64,000 nt of DNA from Hibiscus mutabilis (taxonomy: Eukaryota > Streptophyta > Magnoliopsida > Malvales > Malvaceae): assembly GCA_019671005.1 (NCBI GenBank), contig CM033745.1:2217146-2281145 (forward strand), read 5' to 3'. Positions 47,690-59,713 of this stretch are shown here, piece after piece; position 1 is the first letter of the stretch, and each line of letters opens with the position of its first letter. A model generated the notes under the pieces. It saw nothing but the letters and a program-made list of their open reading frames with translations. It was not told where the DNA came from and did not search any database. The translations under genes and the position numbers were made by a program.

Positions 47690-48130
47690 TACAACAATTA
47701 ACGTATGCAATCAACAAGAGGGACTCCCTAAGTAATCCCCCAATCACTACTCAAGAGCATATTTACCCCACCACTTCTATTTATACATTTACTGGACAAT
47801 GTAATATCAACTATTTCCTTTACACATTCTACAATATCATCAATTATTTGATTTGTCCCCTAAAACAATATATAGTTGTGTTCCTTCCAAATGCAGTAAA
47901 TACATGCATTCCAAGTCGGTTTAAGGATAATACTAATTAGGAACTTTCATTTTAGTTTGTCAACAGCCCACCTAAGCTCATCTTCCCAACCCATGACCCT
48001 CTTGACTTAGACTGCAGGATCTCAATACACTCCACACACATCCAGTATAAGAACATTTAAAAAACATGTGATTTCTAGATTCAACAGCAGCTCCGCATAA
48101 TCTACACAAAATATCCAAAATGATTCTCAT
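47690..48130 (-). mobile_element. LINE fragment (zinc-binding domain)
   Basis: On the minus strand, CRLCGAAVESRNHMFFKCSY (encoded near 48105-48040) matches the C-x2-C...H-x4-C pattern of the LINE zinc-binding domain. Downstream, about 47900-47860, TWNACIYCIWKEHN resembles the conserved W-x-x-W-K-x-R-N end of that domain. Frames are broken by stops. No other parts of the element were identified. Confidence 0.65.
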
Positions 48131-48435
48131 TCTTTGTAAATTTTAGTTTACGCTAATGATATATATTCCAAAAACAATTAATCCCAGCGTGATGTTGTAT
48201 AAGATTATTGGGATTTAAGTTAGCTGGCTTGCTGTTCCTGTGAGTAAAGGAGTTCCTTTCCCTTCTGACTTCTGAGCCCACTGTTTGCGTGTTTCACTCT
48301 TTCTTTATCCCTCATTCTCTCCCAGAAATTTATTTATTTATTAATTCTCTAACTCCCATTGAAGTCCGCCTCTCTGCACCTGCTTCATGGATATTATCCC
48401 CCAAAAGACACATCCATATTAGAATGTTTTATTTC

Positions 48436-49782
48436 AGGGTAAAGTACACCGATGGTCACCAAACTTGTAAGATATTTTTATTTTAGTCACCCAATTTTTA
48501 AAATTTTTATTGGGGTCACCTAATTTTTATTTTACTTTTATTTTGATTTCTTTCGTTACCTTCCGTTAGAAAATGCTTATGTGTCTCGTTAGTTTTCATT
48601 TTCCTCAAGAGTAAACTACATAAATGATCATTGAATTTTTAAGACGCTTTGATTTTGGTCACCGAAATTTTAAAACTTTCATCAGGGTCACCCAACTATT
48701 GTTTTGCTTATGATTTTACCTTATAATTATCAATGAATAATATTTTTTTATAAAAAACTTGTTGTGTAGATTGATGTATTTATCGACATAAAATATTTTT
48801 ATATATATCATATTCTTGAATATTGTCTGTAATTTAAAGCCATTATTTTTTTATCTATATATCACATTGTATGCAATCTCATCTTTAAGCTACTTCAAGG
48901 TTAATAAGTACCAAGGAGAAAAAAAAAACAAACATTGAGGTTAATTATTGGCCAAAAGTATACAATTTTAGTTTATTTTTTAAAGTTGTATCCAAAAGTT
49001 GTTATACAAATTTCCTAGAATATGCAAGCGGATTTGATGCACCCCATGTTTAAGTTCAAACATTAATTTACTTTGCCATTAGAGACGGAGCTAGGATCAA
49101 ACATTATGAGGGGTAAGAGTCTATTAAACCTTAAAATATAAAAATCGGGAGGGACAAAAATCTTATTTGATTAGTACTTAAACTAATGAGGACCTAATAT
49201 ACTATTATACCTAAAATCGGGAGGGGCAACCCATACATCTCTTCGTCATTGTTTGTCATCATGTTCGATGTTGTTTTCATAGATGCCTTTGTGTTTGGTT
49301 GCAGCTTTCTTAGTCATTGGTTTTCTTTTCTTACTTTATTTTTCATCGCAACATGTATCTTTTCTCCATTATTTTTTTGAAGTTTCATCATATTTTTTTA
49401 ACCTTGACCGACCTGTTTTAACATCTATGCTCATCTATTTTCTCTATAAGTGAACACTAACAATGGATCTATAACAAATTCATTAAACAATGCAGTTAGA
49501 TAAAGGCAACAGAAAAGAGAATGGAGAAAGGATGTAGTAAAATGATGGAAGGAGGGGAGTGAGAAATGTGTGATCCCAATAAAAGTTTTAAAAGTTTGGT
49601 GACTAAAATGAAAGCATTCTCAAAGTTTGATGACTATTTATGTAGTTTACCCTTGAAGAAAAGGAAAATTAACAGGCAGATTAGAAAAAGCAACGGGAGG
49701 GACCAAAATGAAAATAAAATAAAAGTTGAGTAACTACAATAAATGTTTTAAAAGTTCAGTGACCATTAATGTACTTTACCCT
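48436..49782. mobile_element. Foldback transposon, nested inverted arms, about 1.35 kb
   Basis: The outer termini are 'agggtaaagtacaccgatgg' and its partner near 49762-49782. An inner pair, 'gagtaaactacataaatgat' near 48610, pairs with 'atttatgtagtttaccctt' near 49636. Arms repeat 'gtcacc'/'ggtgac' phrases. The centre carries no transposase. The two nested pairs are related to each other, as if one element inserted in another or an arm was duplicated. Confidence 0.75.
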
Positions 49783-50490
49783 TTATTTTATTATTCATTG
49801 TTGTGTATTAATTGGTCAAAGGAAAAAGCTATAATGTTTGACCAAATTATCTGGTTTTTTGTTTTATTAAACTATTAATCTCAGATTACATGATTTGACA
49901 AAGTGATGACATCGTATTTCTCTTTTTGCTGTAATTTTCTTTCGGAATATTAATGTTAATTCATTAAATTTCAATCTATGACTCCTATTTTAATAGTTAT
50001 AGTTTGATTTTAGAGCTACCTCTCTACCTTCTATTTGACTTCTTTTTCCAAAAATCAAATAAAACGTTTTTTTTCTTTCAATTGTATCTTTAATTTCCAT
50101 TTTAATACTTAAAAGTTTACCCCAAAACTAAATACTACAAAACTCAATACATAATATGTTTAATTTATACGTATCATAGATATCATCGGTCACGTATAAT
50201 ATTTGTATTAATTGAAATTGTTAATAATCTTTTAAACATTATTGTTTTTTGGAATAAATTAAGAAAAAAATAATTTAAGTATCCAAAATATAATGTAAGA
50301 GCCAATTTATTAATAAAAACAAAAAAAAAATTCTTGGTGTAATTTAAGTACCCAAAATATAATATTAGAACCAATTTTTAAACGTCATTAGCATTCTAAA
50401 ATGTTTAGGCTTTTTGAGGAAATACATCTTCATGGACTGGCTTTCGAATGGAAATATTATCAGAGAGGTTAAAAATTGAATTAAATAAAA
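49783..50490. other. Intergenic, nothing recognised
   Basis: AT-rich. Near 50270 and 50340 a short phrase 'aatttaagtatccaaaatataat' repeats approximately 70 bases apart. No gene. Confidence 0.5.
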
Positions 50491-51618
50491 ATGGTTAAAG
50501 GGTTCAAGTTGCCTCTGTAATAATCCGAAATCAGCAATGTTGTCTTTATTTTTCTGTAATTTTGCATTTAAAGTCTGTCAATTATAGCAATGTTGTTCTT
50601 TGACCGACGTTGACCGTTAAAGTGCTGATGTGGCAGTTAACGGTGAAGTTATTCATGTAATTTTACCCTCGAAGTCATTCAATTGCAGCAATTTTGCCAT
50701 CGATTTATTTAATTTTTTAATAAAATTAGATTAATTATTTAGTTTTTCGAGTTGAACTTTTATAAGCAGAATATATAAAAAATCGATTAACAAATTGGTG
50801 TAAATATCTTTTGGGTCTTTGATAATTTTAGAAATAAGGAAACTAAGAACTCTCACAGAAAATCAAAACATTCTTCAAATTTTTTTAAAAAATCAATAAA
50901 CTTAACAAAAATAAATAAGATATTAAAAAAAGTTATTGAAGATAAAAACTAATAAAAAATTAAAATGTATCAGAAATTATAAAATGATAAAATATAAATA
51001 TAAAAATTAAAAATTATTTATAAAGTATTAAAAAATAAACAATTTCATCAAATGATAAAATATGAATATAAAATTATAAATATAAAAAATCAAAACTTCT
51101 AATTTATAAAGTATTAAAAGTTGAACAATTTCACCATTTTATAATTCTTAATACATTTTTATTTTTATATTAGTTTTTATTTTCAATAATTTTTTTAAAT
51201 ATTTTATTTATTTTTATTAAATTTATGAATATTTTTAAAAAAGAAGAATATTTTAATTTTTTGTAAAAGTTCTCGCTTTGCTTATTTTTAAAATTAAGAT
51301 ATTTACATCAATTTATTAATCGATTTTTCATATATTCTGTTTCTAAAAGTTCTACTCGAAAAACTAAATTATTTATCCAATTTTATTCAACACTAAATAA
51401 ACTGAGGACGAAATTGCTGCAATTGAATGACTTCGAGAGTAAAATTGCATGAATGACTTCACCGTTAATTGTCACGTCAGCACTTTAACGGTTAACGTCG
51501 ATCAAATGGCAATATTACTATAATTGATTGACTTTGAAAGTAAAATTACGAGAAAAAAAGTAGGAACAACATTGTTGATTTTTTATTATTAAGGGGAGAA
51601 ATTTGACCCTTTAGCCAA
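50491..51618. mobile_element. Near-complete hairpin element of about 1.1 kb
   Basis: Arms of ~540 bases mirror each other around a centre near 51055. Examples: 'ggttaaagggttcaagtt' at 50493 pairs with 'gaccctttagcc' at 51605; 'ccgttaaagtgctgatgtgg' near 50616 pairs with 'gtcagcactttaacgg' near 51476; 'aaattggtgtaaatatctt' near 50791 pairs with 'aagatatttacatcaattt' near 51296. There is no ORF of note and almost no loop. A transcript through it would be a long double-stranded RNA. Confidence 0.85.
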
Positions 51619-51752
51619 TAAAAATTCATGATAAATCCAGATTGAACAGAGAAGAATTAATGATCTAGAATCAACACTGATTACCACTATATAACCGAAA
51701 AAAAAACATAAATGAAATCAATACAATCATGAAGTAGAAATCAATATAATTT

Positions 51753-52111
51753 CTAACAAGGGATCTTAGAGGTGAACCACTTCATGACCAGAATTGGAGC
51801 CTTGATCAAACCAAGTGCAAACTCTACTATGATGGTTACGCACAAGCAGCAGGGGCAGATGCAAGTCAATATCAACCTGCCATCATCACAAACAAAAATA
51901 AACAACCCCATCAAATCGATTTCGCATTCAAGAATTTCTCAAATCAGTAAAAAAAACAATCTGAAGAAGAAAGAAAGGAGAGACTAACTAACCCTACAAC
52001 CCAGACGATTACGCCGACTATGGAGATGAGGAGGGATAGAAAAGCAAAGGGCAAACCCAACAGGAAGCCAAAGGGCCTGCATTCGCAATCATCGCCACAG
52101 CAGCAGCACAT
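51753..52111 (-). CDS. TAXIMIN-type cysteine-rich signalling peptide
   Basis: Two exons, complement(51753..51876, 51993..52111), give 80 residues with a GT-AG intron splitting a Gly codon. The N-terminus is MCCCCGDDCECRPFGFLLGL, then a hydrophobic PFAFLSLLISIVGVIVWVVG. The second exon gives LILTCICPCCLCVTIIVEFA and ends LIKAPILVMKWFTSKIPC. This is the conserved TAXIMIN layout: a short Cys cluster, a GFLLGLPFA block, a CICPCCLC block and an invariant WFTSKIPC-type end. Known members (Arabidopsis TAX1 and TAX2) affect organ separation and metabolism, and the Taxus homologue responds to jasmonate; family knowledge is limited. All cysteines expected of the C-terminal clusters are present. It is too short and split to stand out as an ORF. 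Foldback elements flank it on both sides. Confidence 0.9.
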
Positions 52112-52500
52112 ATCTGTTTCTTGTTCCGAATACTCAGACTTTGTTCCTTGGTTTTCTCTTTTCTTGATTTTATCGATCGCTTCTGATATAACAATGTTTG
52201 ACGGAGTAGAACAAGAAATAAGACAAACTGGGCTTTATAAATGGATAGATTAAATAATTAAATAAAATGAGGTGCAGACGTATGTGCCGTTTACATTATG
52301 CCACTCCACAGTTTTTGAAAGGGAAGCGATTACCAACCAATACCAAATCTCCACCTGATCTGTTTACTTGCCCCGTGATTAACCTAGTCCCGGTTTCTAC
52401 CCAGGTCACGACGCTATAATGAAAAAGAGCTACGCCAAATTTGCCACTCTTGAATTGTCAGCATAGGTGGACAATGCAGCTGTTTTTATTATTTTTTTTG

Positions 52501-52975
52501 GCTTAAAGATATAATAAGCCCTTCCGACAAAAATCAATAAAGTCTTTAAATCTTTGTTGCATCCAATTAAACTGTTATACCAAAAAGTTTAATCAATCAA
52601 GTCTTTGATCAATTTTGACCATTAAATCTTGACAGTTTTTTTAAATATTAATGGCACATGATACACTACAGTTCTATCATGTTGCATTTACATATATATT
52701 TTTTAAAATATTTTTTTTATAAATCTTACAAGTCTTTTAGAACTTTTAAAAAACTTTTTAAATAAAATAAACAAATTCAAAAAATATCAAGTGGAAACAC
52801 TATGACACGACGAACTGCACTAACAAATCCAAAAAATTATTGAGATTTAATGGTCGAAATTGATAAATGGATTTAATTGATTAAATTTATTGGTTCAAGA
52901 GTTTAATTTGTATAAAAATTTTAAGGACTTAATTAATTTTTTTAAAGTTCAATGACTTTTTACACCTTTAAGCTT
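52501..52975. repeat. Foldback element of about 475 bp
   Basis: The left 'gcttaaagatataataagcc' pairs loosely with the right 'acacctttaagctt'. Inward, 'gaccattaaatct' (about 52617) pairs with 'agatttaatggtc' (about 52844). No coding capacity. Confidence 0.6.
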
Positions 52976-53389
52976 ATTTTTTTTATGAGAGATGTTGTTA
53001 TTCTTTTGCTGAGAACAGAAATTGGTAATAGAATAATTGGATTTGTAGGGATGAATCTCCTCCCACAGTCATGTAGGTTGAATAATTGACACTACAATAA
53101 TTTATCCGACAACGGTTTTCGTCTAAACTTGATTTTTTTAATAATAAATAATAGTGGAATTGAAATATTCAGCATAACTCTATTATTTTGTGTTAAAAGA
53201 ACAATGAAATAAAAAAAAAACATGTCAGAAAAGATTTTTAACAAAATTGAGGAACAATATAAAAAGTCACTCTGTACATCTTATTCAAACACTAGTCAGT
53301 GCTAAAAAATGTCAATTAAGTCGAAAATAACCCGGCGGCTAGGCCAAAAAATAATTTGAGGTTGCTGTAAAATGTGCTGTCAAACAAAA

Positions 53390-53665
53390 CACGATGGAGG
53401 GCTTGATCCAGCTTCCTCAGTTTGGGCTGCACTAGATAGATACTTCCGAAGGATTGAATTTGATTTTCATGAAGCAGTTTTACAATCTCAGTTACATATT
53501 TCTGAAGATTACTAGTTACCTTTCCATATCCCTCTTACCTCATCTCCCTCACACCATCCCATTTTCCAGCAGCCGCCCAAGTATTTGACAATGCAGCAAA
53601 TGCCCCTGCCCTGCTCTCACCATTTAACTTAAAAACTTCGTTCGCAGCTATAACTCCAATTTTTT
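53390..53665 (-). pseudogene. Pentatricopeptide-repeat (PPR) protein remnant
   Basis: On the minus strand about 53650-53540 encodes EVFKLNGESRAGAFAALSNT followed by WAAAGKWDGVREMR and a stop. This pattern (LSN-W-AAAGKWD-V) is the E-motif end of plant PPR proteins, which edit or process organellar RNA. No upstream repeats or start codon are found, so only a decayed 3' fragment remains. Sequence up to 53390 may be further decayed tail. Confidence 0.55.
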
Positions 53666-55847
53666 TCGAATTGAGTCTAGTATCTTACGTCGAATTTATT
53701 AAAAAATTTAATTTTTTAAGTCGAATCGAGTTTTATTCACCCTTAATTTTATTAATATTTACCCCAAGTCTAATCCTTACACATCATTAACTATACCAAA
53801 AAAAAAAAAAAATCTTCAGCTGCACATTGTCGGGCCTATTTCAATCAACGCTTTCACATCTCATTTGGGCCAACGTTTAGTTAGGAAGAAGAACCCATGA
53901 AAAAAAAATAGGAAAATGCTCCTCTGTGTATATATATTTTTTGAACTTTTGCCCTTGATTTAGAGAATTTTTTATATAAAACCCAACAAGTGATTCAGTA
54001 GAAAAACGAATGATATTTATCTTGAGAGATTCAAGTTTAATTATTCTGTTTACAAGGTGTGTGTGCATTGTCAAAAAAATTAAAAATATGTATAAATATA
54101 TACTACTTTATAATTACCTTTAGACTATTAAAAAAAGAATATTAAAAAATTATATCACTTATTAACAGAGGCGGATCTGTTAAGCCCTCTGGATATGCAG
54201 TTGCATGCCTATTATTTGGAATTTCGAAGGGAGTTTTCAAGTATTGTTTAGTTTACAAAGGAGAAAAGATTTCAAATATTTTACATATTCATTATTTGGG
54301 GGGAATTTTCAAGTATAGGTTTAGTCTACAAAGGAGACAAGAAGTTGATTTTTTTTCATACCCATTTAAAAAAACTAATATTAAAATTTAAAAAGTTGAG
54401 AGTAGATACGAAAAAAAATATATTTTGAAGCTTTTGATAACTCTTCATCGGAGGTTAATCCGTAATTTGATTGCATTAATTTTTAGATAACAACTAAATA
54501 ATTTAATTTTTTTATTTTGTACTGTCAATTTTTATCCAAGCCATGTAATAGTGACAATAGAATTTTTCAATAGCTTCATTTTCTATGATGATTTTCTCAT
54601 TTTCTTTCTTATTTGCTAAAGATTACTTGTTATTAGTCTTGTTAGAATTGTTGACCGATATTATAGTTTTTTAGCTAAATATTAGATTATAGTAGATTTT
54701 GATTGGACTCTAAAATCATGTGGTTTTTACCCTTGAGTTAAAGGGTTTTTCACGTAAAATTCAGTGTCTTAATTTAGATGCTTTTGTGGTTGCATTAATT
54801 AATTAAAAATACTATGTTATTGAACTTATCACAATTAATGATGATTGCCTTTCGTATTTTTCAATCATAAATCGACCGTCGTGATGTTGTTTACCCGTAT
54901 TTTTAATTTTGCCATTAAAACTTGAGTGATCATGTATAAAGTACAAATTTATTACAATATTTATTTTATCTTTCGTGACCAAATAGTATGTATACATATC
55001 TGCAGAGTGGAAGTACTTTTTTAGTTTTTCTTTTAAATTGAAAAATATTTCAAACCTACGTTTTTTCTAGACGTTTCAAACAGCACTGAGAATTAAATGT
55101 AAGAATAGATATCAAAACTCCCACTTCCAGTTCCACCACCAAATCGTCCAAGTTCGGTGTCGAATATATGAAACTTAAAAGATATTGTTCTTATGGAGCT
55201 AAAGTAAGAGCAACTAAACCATGGAGCTTTATTCTATTTCTATGTTTGTTTCTCTCTGCTGATTATGGGACGGAAAGACGATGCTATATAACTATACATT
55301 CTCAATGCCAAAAGAGTAATAACAAATTGATTTTAAAAAGGTTTATTGTCATCTAGAATTGGTGCTGCAATAGAATGGATTTATCCTTTTTTTACCCTGA
55401 GGAAATATTATTTTGTTTGTTACAGCCTTTTTTATTTGTTTATATTTGAGCACGTACAATTACATGCCCTGATATGAGAACAGCTTGTTATAACCAAACC
55501 ATAAATTAATATGAAATTTGATTCAAGATTTATCATGTCAAATTATCAAAAACAATAAATACTAGATGCGAAAGCGTGCCTGAATTAATTAATAAAAAAA
55601 TTTGAATCTTGATGTTAAAATTTTAAGTTTTTTAGTATTGATCTTCCAAGAAAATAGTTATCCCTTGACGTAAAACTTTTTTACAGGGAAAGAGAGAAAA
55701 CAAGTTAATTGTTTATTAATATTTAGAGGACGAAGATAGTTATCTTTTGATGAAAATTTGAGCTGAGCCAAGACATTTGCATTGATTCCCCATTGATTTG
55801 CAATTGAGTTATAAACAATTGTTTATTAATATTTACACTTAACTCAA
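53666..55847. other. Intergenic, nothing recognised
   Basis: AT-rich DNA. Near 54215-54330 the phrase 'gggagttttcaagtat' recurs ~80 bases apart with local variation, a small tandem duplication. No credible gene on either strand. Confidence 0.5.
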
Positions 55848-56092
55848 TTGTTTGTTAAAGTTTACACGGGCCTTTTAGTTTTATGGGTTAGGGTTTTAGT
55901 TTAGGGTTTAATGTTTAGGGGTTTAGATTGTAGTGTTTAGAATTTAAGATTAGTGTTTAGAATTTAGGGTTTAGAGTGTGAAGTTTAGTTTTTTAGGTTA
56001 GGGTTAGGAATTTAAAATTCGAGTTTTTATAGTGTAAATACACATGCACGTGTAAAATTAATTTTACACAACCTGTGTATCAAAGTTTTATC
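55848..56092. repeat. Foldback element with telomere-like interior, copy 7
   Basis: The interior is GGGTTTAGG-type. The right end has the palindrome 'gtgtaaaattaattttacac' followed by 'aacctgtgtatcaaag', the best example of the family's terminus. The left end 'gttaaagtttacacgggcc' gives a weaker partner. Confidence 0.65.
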
Positions 56093-57848
56093 CTTGTTAA
56101 TATGCAGTCCCGTAAACAATTTAAACTGAATTAAATAAACATAGTTTATTAATATTTATAACTTTGTCCCTTATTGAATTATAAATATAACTTATAGCAT
56201 TTACACTTTTAATTCCATGACAATTGAATACCTATAACACGTGTAACATAAATTGGTCATTTAATTTCGTGTCATACTTTATAATAGCAACATTCATTAT
56301 GCAGTCCTGCAATTGCGGATTTTAATCCAACACAACTCTTGAGTTAACATGGTTTGCAGGATCCTCCAAGTGAACTTTGTATGCTTGAATCAAAGACCAT
56401 TTGTCTTTTAAATTTACTTCGAACTTGTTATCAAATATTGATTCTCCATTGATCTGCAATAGTAAAAGCAAAAAGTTGTGTTGAGCCATTACATTGAGTG
56501 CACAAACTTCTACAAGACTGCATATTTTAATGGAAAAAAGATCGGTTAATTGTTTACAGCTACATCCATGCTCGTATATGTGGCTAGAAATATTAAGAAT
56601 ATGAAGGGGAAAACAGTGGAACAGAATATAAGGACAAGAAACAAGGTTTCAGTTTTGTTTGGTAGCTTTTAAGAATTATCTAATATATACAAAATCAAAG
56701 TTGGTCCCAAGTATTGGACATTGATTAAGGCCAAAATCCTTGTCCTTACTCTACCCTATGGCTATTAACAAAAAGAAAGGCCCAGACCCTTGATAGAAAT
56801 GAGACATTGCTGGGTACTGGAGAGAAATTACTCGGCGTGCATTTTATGAAGTGGAGTTTACGATTTGGATTGGAGAATTAAAAGCTAAAGTCTGCATTTG
56901 TTGATAGTTGATAGTTGATACTCCAATGGACAACTCATTGTTAGTCGCAAATTAGTCACTTCTTTTGTTTCATTTGCGCTACTTTTGATGTTAATAATAG
57001 TCACAACAAATAGCACCCACATGATATAGGGAAGTAAAAAAATACTTGAAAAAGTCCAGGCCTAACTTAACTATCGAGTAAGGGAAAATTAAGGCTAGAA
57101 TAAGTCTTTTTATCTGGCTCTCATTTAAAGGGTTCAAATCAGGCTTTCTCTTGAGTCATTGGCCACCAGCATCTGAACAACTGGGAGTCTGGGATTCTAT
57201 TGTACCTTGGTCAGAGGTGTAAACATTAACCGGCAAATGTCCTCGGCAACTTTAACTGATCAGCTGATGTTGATTGTTGATCTTATCTAGAATTGCAAAC
57301 CATCAGGAAATTTAAAAGGGTAAATTAAAGGCAAAATGCTTGATTATCCGAAAGGATCTTTGTCTATATGAATCTGCAGCTTATCTTATTCTTATCCAGC
57401 TCTGAGCTCCTTACCAATAAATGGTTAGCCGGTGACAAAATAAACGGCTTTCTACTTTAATTACCTCAAGGAATCGGTTTAATGAAAAGTTTATTTGTTT
57501 GTTTACCAAGCTTTTCCATTATCATCCGTCACTGGTCGGTGTGGTTTATCCATTAATAATCCTCCATGGCATGCCTAACATGCAAGTGACGCATTCTTGA
57601 TTTATCCATGCCATGTGCGATTCTGAAGTTGCGAACCTTGTAAATCAAAATCAAAACCAAAAACAGACAAAATGGAGTTTTAGTATTCCACAAACTCACA
57701 ACAAGCCAAATGCCAACATGAGATCAACTCTCCTTTACCTGTCAGATGTCAATTTACACACGAGTGATTGATTCACAATCCTCTCGTCCACTTTGTAATC
57801 AAAGTATATAAGTACGGAAAGCCTCTAAACTTTCCATACAAAGCAACA
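56093..57848. other. Upstream region of the CLE gene
   Basis: No gene seen. A TATA sequence 'agtatataagtacgg' lies at about 57803-57817, 35-45 bases before the CLE start codon, a very short leader unless the transcript starts differently. Confidence 0.5.
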
Positions 57849-58061
57849 ATGTCTATCTGTAGGTGTCTGGTATGCGCGATCACCTTGATTTTACTTTTGG
57901 TTGCAGGCTGTGAGAGTCGGCCCTTGGTGGAGAAGACGAACGTGAAACAACCCATAGAGGCATTGAGACAGTACCTGAACGAAGAAGCTAAGAGAAACGG
58001 TTATGTACATCCCCAGAGAACAAGTCCAGGGGGACCAGACCCGCACCATCATCGTAAATAA
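57849..58061 (+). CDS. CLE peptide hormone precursor
   Basis: CLE genes encode secreted precursors cut to 12-13-residue ligands for receptor kinases such as CLV1/BAM. Single exon, 70 residues. The N-terminus MSICRCLVCAITLILLLVAG is a signal peptide. A variable middle rich in charged residues follows (VEKTNVKQPIEALRQYLNEE). The CLE motif RTSPGGPDPHHH (codons 58017-58052) sits near the end, trailed by RK and stop. The PGGPDP core places it near Arabidopsis CLE1-7. The start at 57849 is chosen because it begins the signal peptide; an upstream extension lacks an ATG. Prolines that are normally hydroxylated and arabinosylated are present. No defects. Two degenerate CLE-like ends lie 3.4 and 4.6 kb downstream. 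Confidence 0.93.
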   Translation: MSICRCLVCAITLILLLVAGCESRPLVEKTNVKQPIEALRQYLNEEAKRNGYVHPQRTSPGGPDPHHHRK

Positions 58062-58789
58062 CTAGGGCTTTTTTGTTGTTGTTGTTGTGGGAACAGAGTT
58101 CATATCTTCTTCTCGTTAAAGCCTGATAATGTGGATTCGACTTGAGAAAACAGGGACACGAAACATCAAATGTTTTGTTTTATGTTGTTTACATATATGC
58201 TTGTACTATCTTTGGCAGATATGAATGAGAATATTCTGGTTTTTCAGTTTTTATATTCTGATCGTAAGATACAAGACAACTTAGGATATTGTCGCGATAA
58301 ATAGATGAATATGGTATATGATACAAATTTACATACGGCACTAACCTGATCATATCACAATAGTTTTTTTAACAGTTCAATGATTTCAGATCTTCAACCC
58401 TGTTTTAAGAAAGAGTATAGGCTATAGCCTTACTTTTCTGTTGCTCTTCTTAATTGTGTTCTTGGATGATTGAATTTTTTTCATTGATTCATCACTATCA
58501 GTGTTAATTTACATACAGTTTTTATTTCATTACATTCTCATCAACAACAACTACATTTCACCACAATTTAAATCAAGTTTCGATCAATTGCTTATCAACA
58601 CCTTCTTTTTCTTTCTCTATTTATTTTTAATGTTCTCTAAATTCAAAACTTAAAAAATATTATATACCTTCGAATTTTTTAACATGGTTCGTATACTAAG
58701 GAAAAAAAATTCAACACCGTTATAGATTTTTTACTTTCAATCAATACATGTAAAGTTTTTATTGGGTACGGAGAGATTTTTTTTGTTAA
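58062..58789. other. 3' flank of CLE gene
   Basis: Contains a short GTT run (about 58074-58088) and AT-rich spacer. Nothing coding. Confidence 0.5.
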
Positions 58790-59345
58790 ATCTTAATTCT
58801 ATTTAGAGGAGAGGGGAAAAGGAACTCTAGGGAAAGGAAGATGGTGTTCTTAGTAGGTTTAAAACCTATGACTTAAAGGAACAAAGATTAACAGTTTGGC
58901 TAACCGACGAAATGTGCTTGCTCCATGAGGAGAGAACTTAAGTTTAATCCTAATCCTAACTAGAGGGGAGGAGAGAGAAACTCTAGGGGAAGGAAGGGGG
59001 TGTTCCTAGTGGGTCTAGAACCCATAACCTAAGGGAATATGAAGGAAGATGGTGTTCCTAGAGGGGAGGAGAAGACTCTAGGGAAATGAAGATATTGTTC
59101 CTAGTAGGTCTAGAACCCATGACCTAAAGGAATAAAGGAACAAAGATTAGCAGCTTGGCTAACCGACGAAATGTGCTTGCTCCATGAGGAGAGAACTTAA
59201 GTCTAATCTTAATCCTAGCTAGAGAGGAGGAGGAGACTCTAGGGGAAGGAAGGGTGTGTTCCTAGTAGGTCTAAAACCCATAACCTAAGGGAATATGAAG
59301 GAACAAAGGTGAGAAGTTTGACCAACCGACTGAATGTGCTTGCTC
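58790..59345. repeat. Tandem array of a dispersed short repeat
   Basis: Four units carry 'gttcctagtaggtctagaac' or variants near 58847, 59002, 59097 and 59257. Two also share 'ggctaaccgacgaaatgtgc' (58898 and 59155). Related single copies lie near 13620 and 28130. The 'ggtctagaaccc' word is box-B-like, so a Pol III-derived repeat is possible but unproved. Confidence 0.7.
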
Positions 59346-59713
59346 AACTAGCTATTGAAACATCTTTCATGCGACCCCTCGAATATCATATAAATAAATG
59401 GCCACTATTTCCATGTGTATTCCTTTATTAAAACCATTTGGGAAAAAGTGTGTTTTTTTTGCTTGGCAAGATTTTAATTTCATTAAAATAACGCTTTTCA
59501 CCCGTTTGCGTGCCTCATCAAAAATCTCCCTGAACTTAGTAGGAGGAAAAGAGTACAGCACATGCGAGTAATTACAACACCCAAAAGCTGAGTCAAAAAC
59601 ATACAGTAAATAACGCCCTCACTCTTCTTTTCATCAGTATTCTAAAGCACATTCAAAACAGGGCAGAAATTGACCGTCGAATTCAACAGTAGGAAAAAAC
59701 CTCCCAGGCTTGT

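Noticed and set aside
55168..55356. Small secreted peptide candidate (MKLKRYCSYG...)
   Set aside because: The hydrophobic stretch is internal and charged residues precede it; no conserved peptide motif near the C-terminus.
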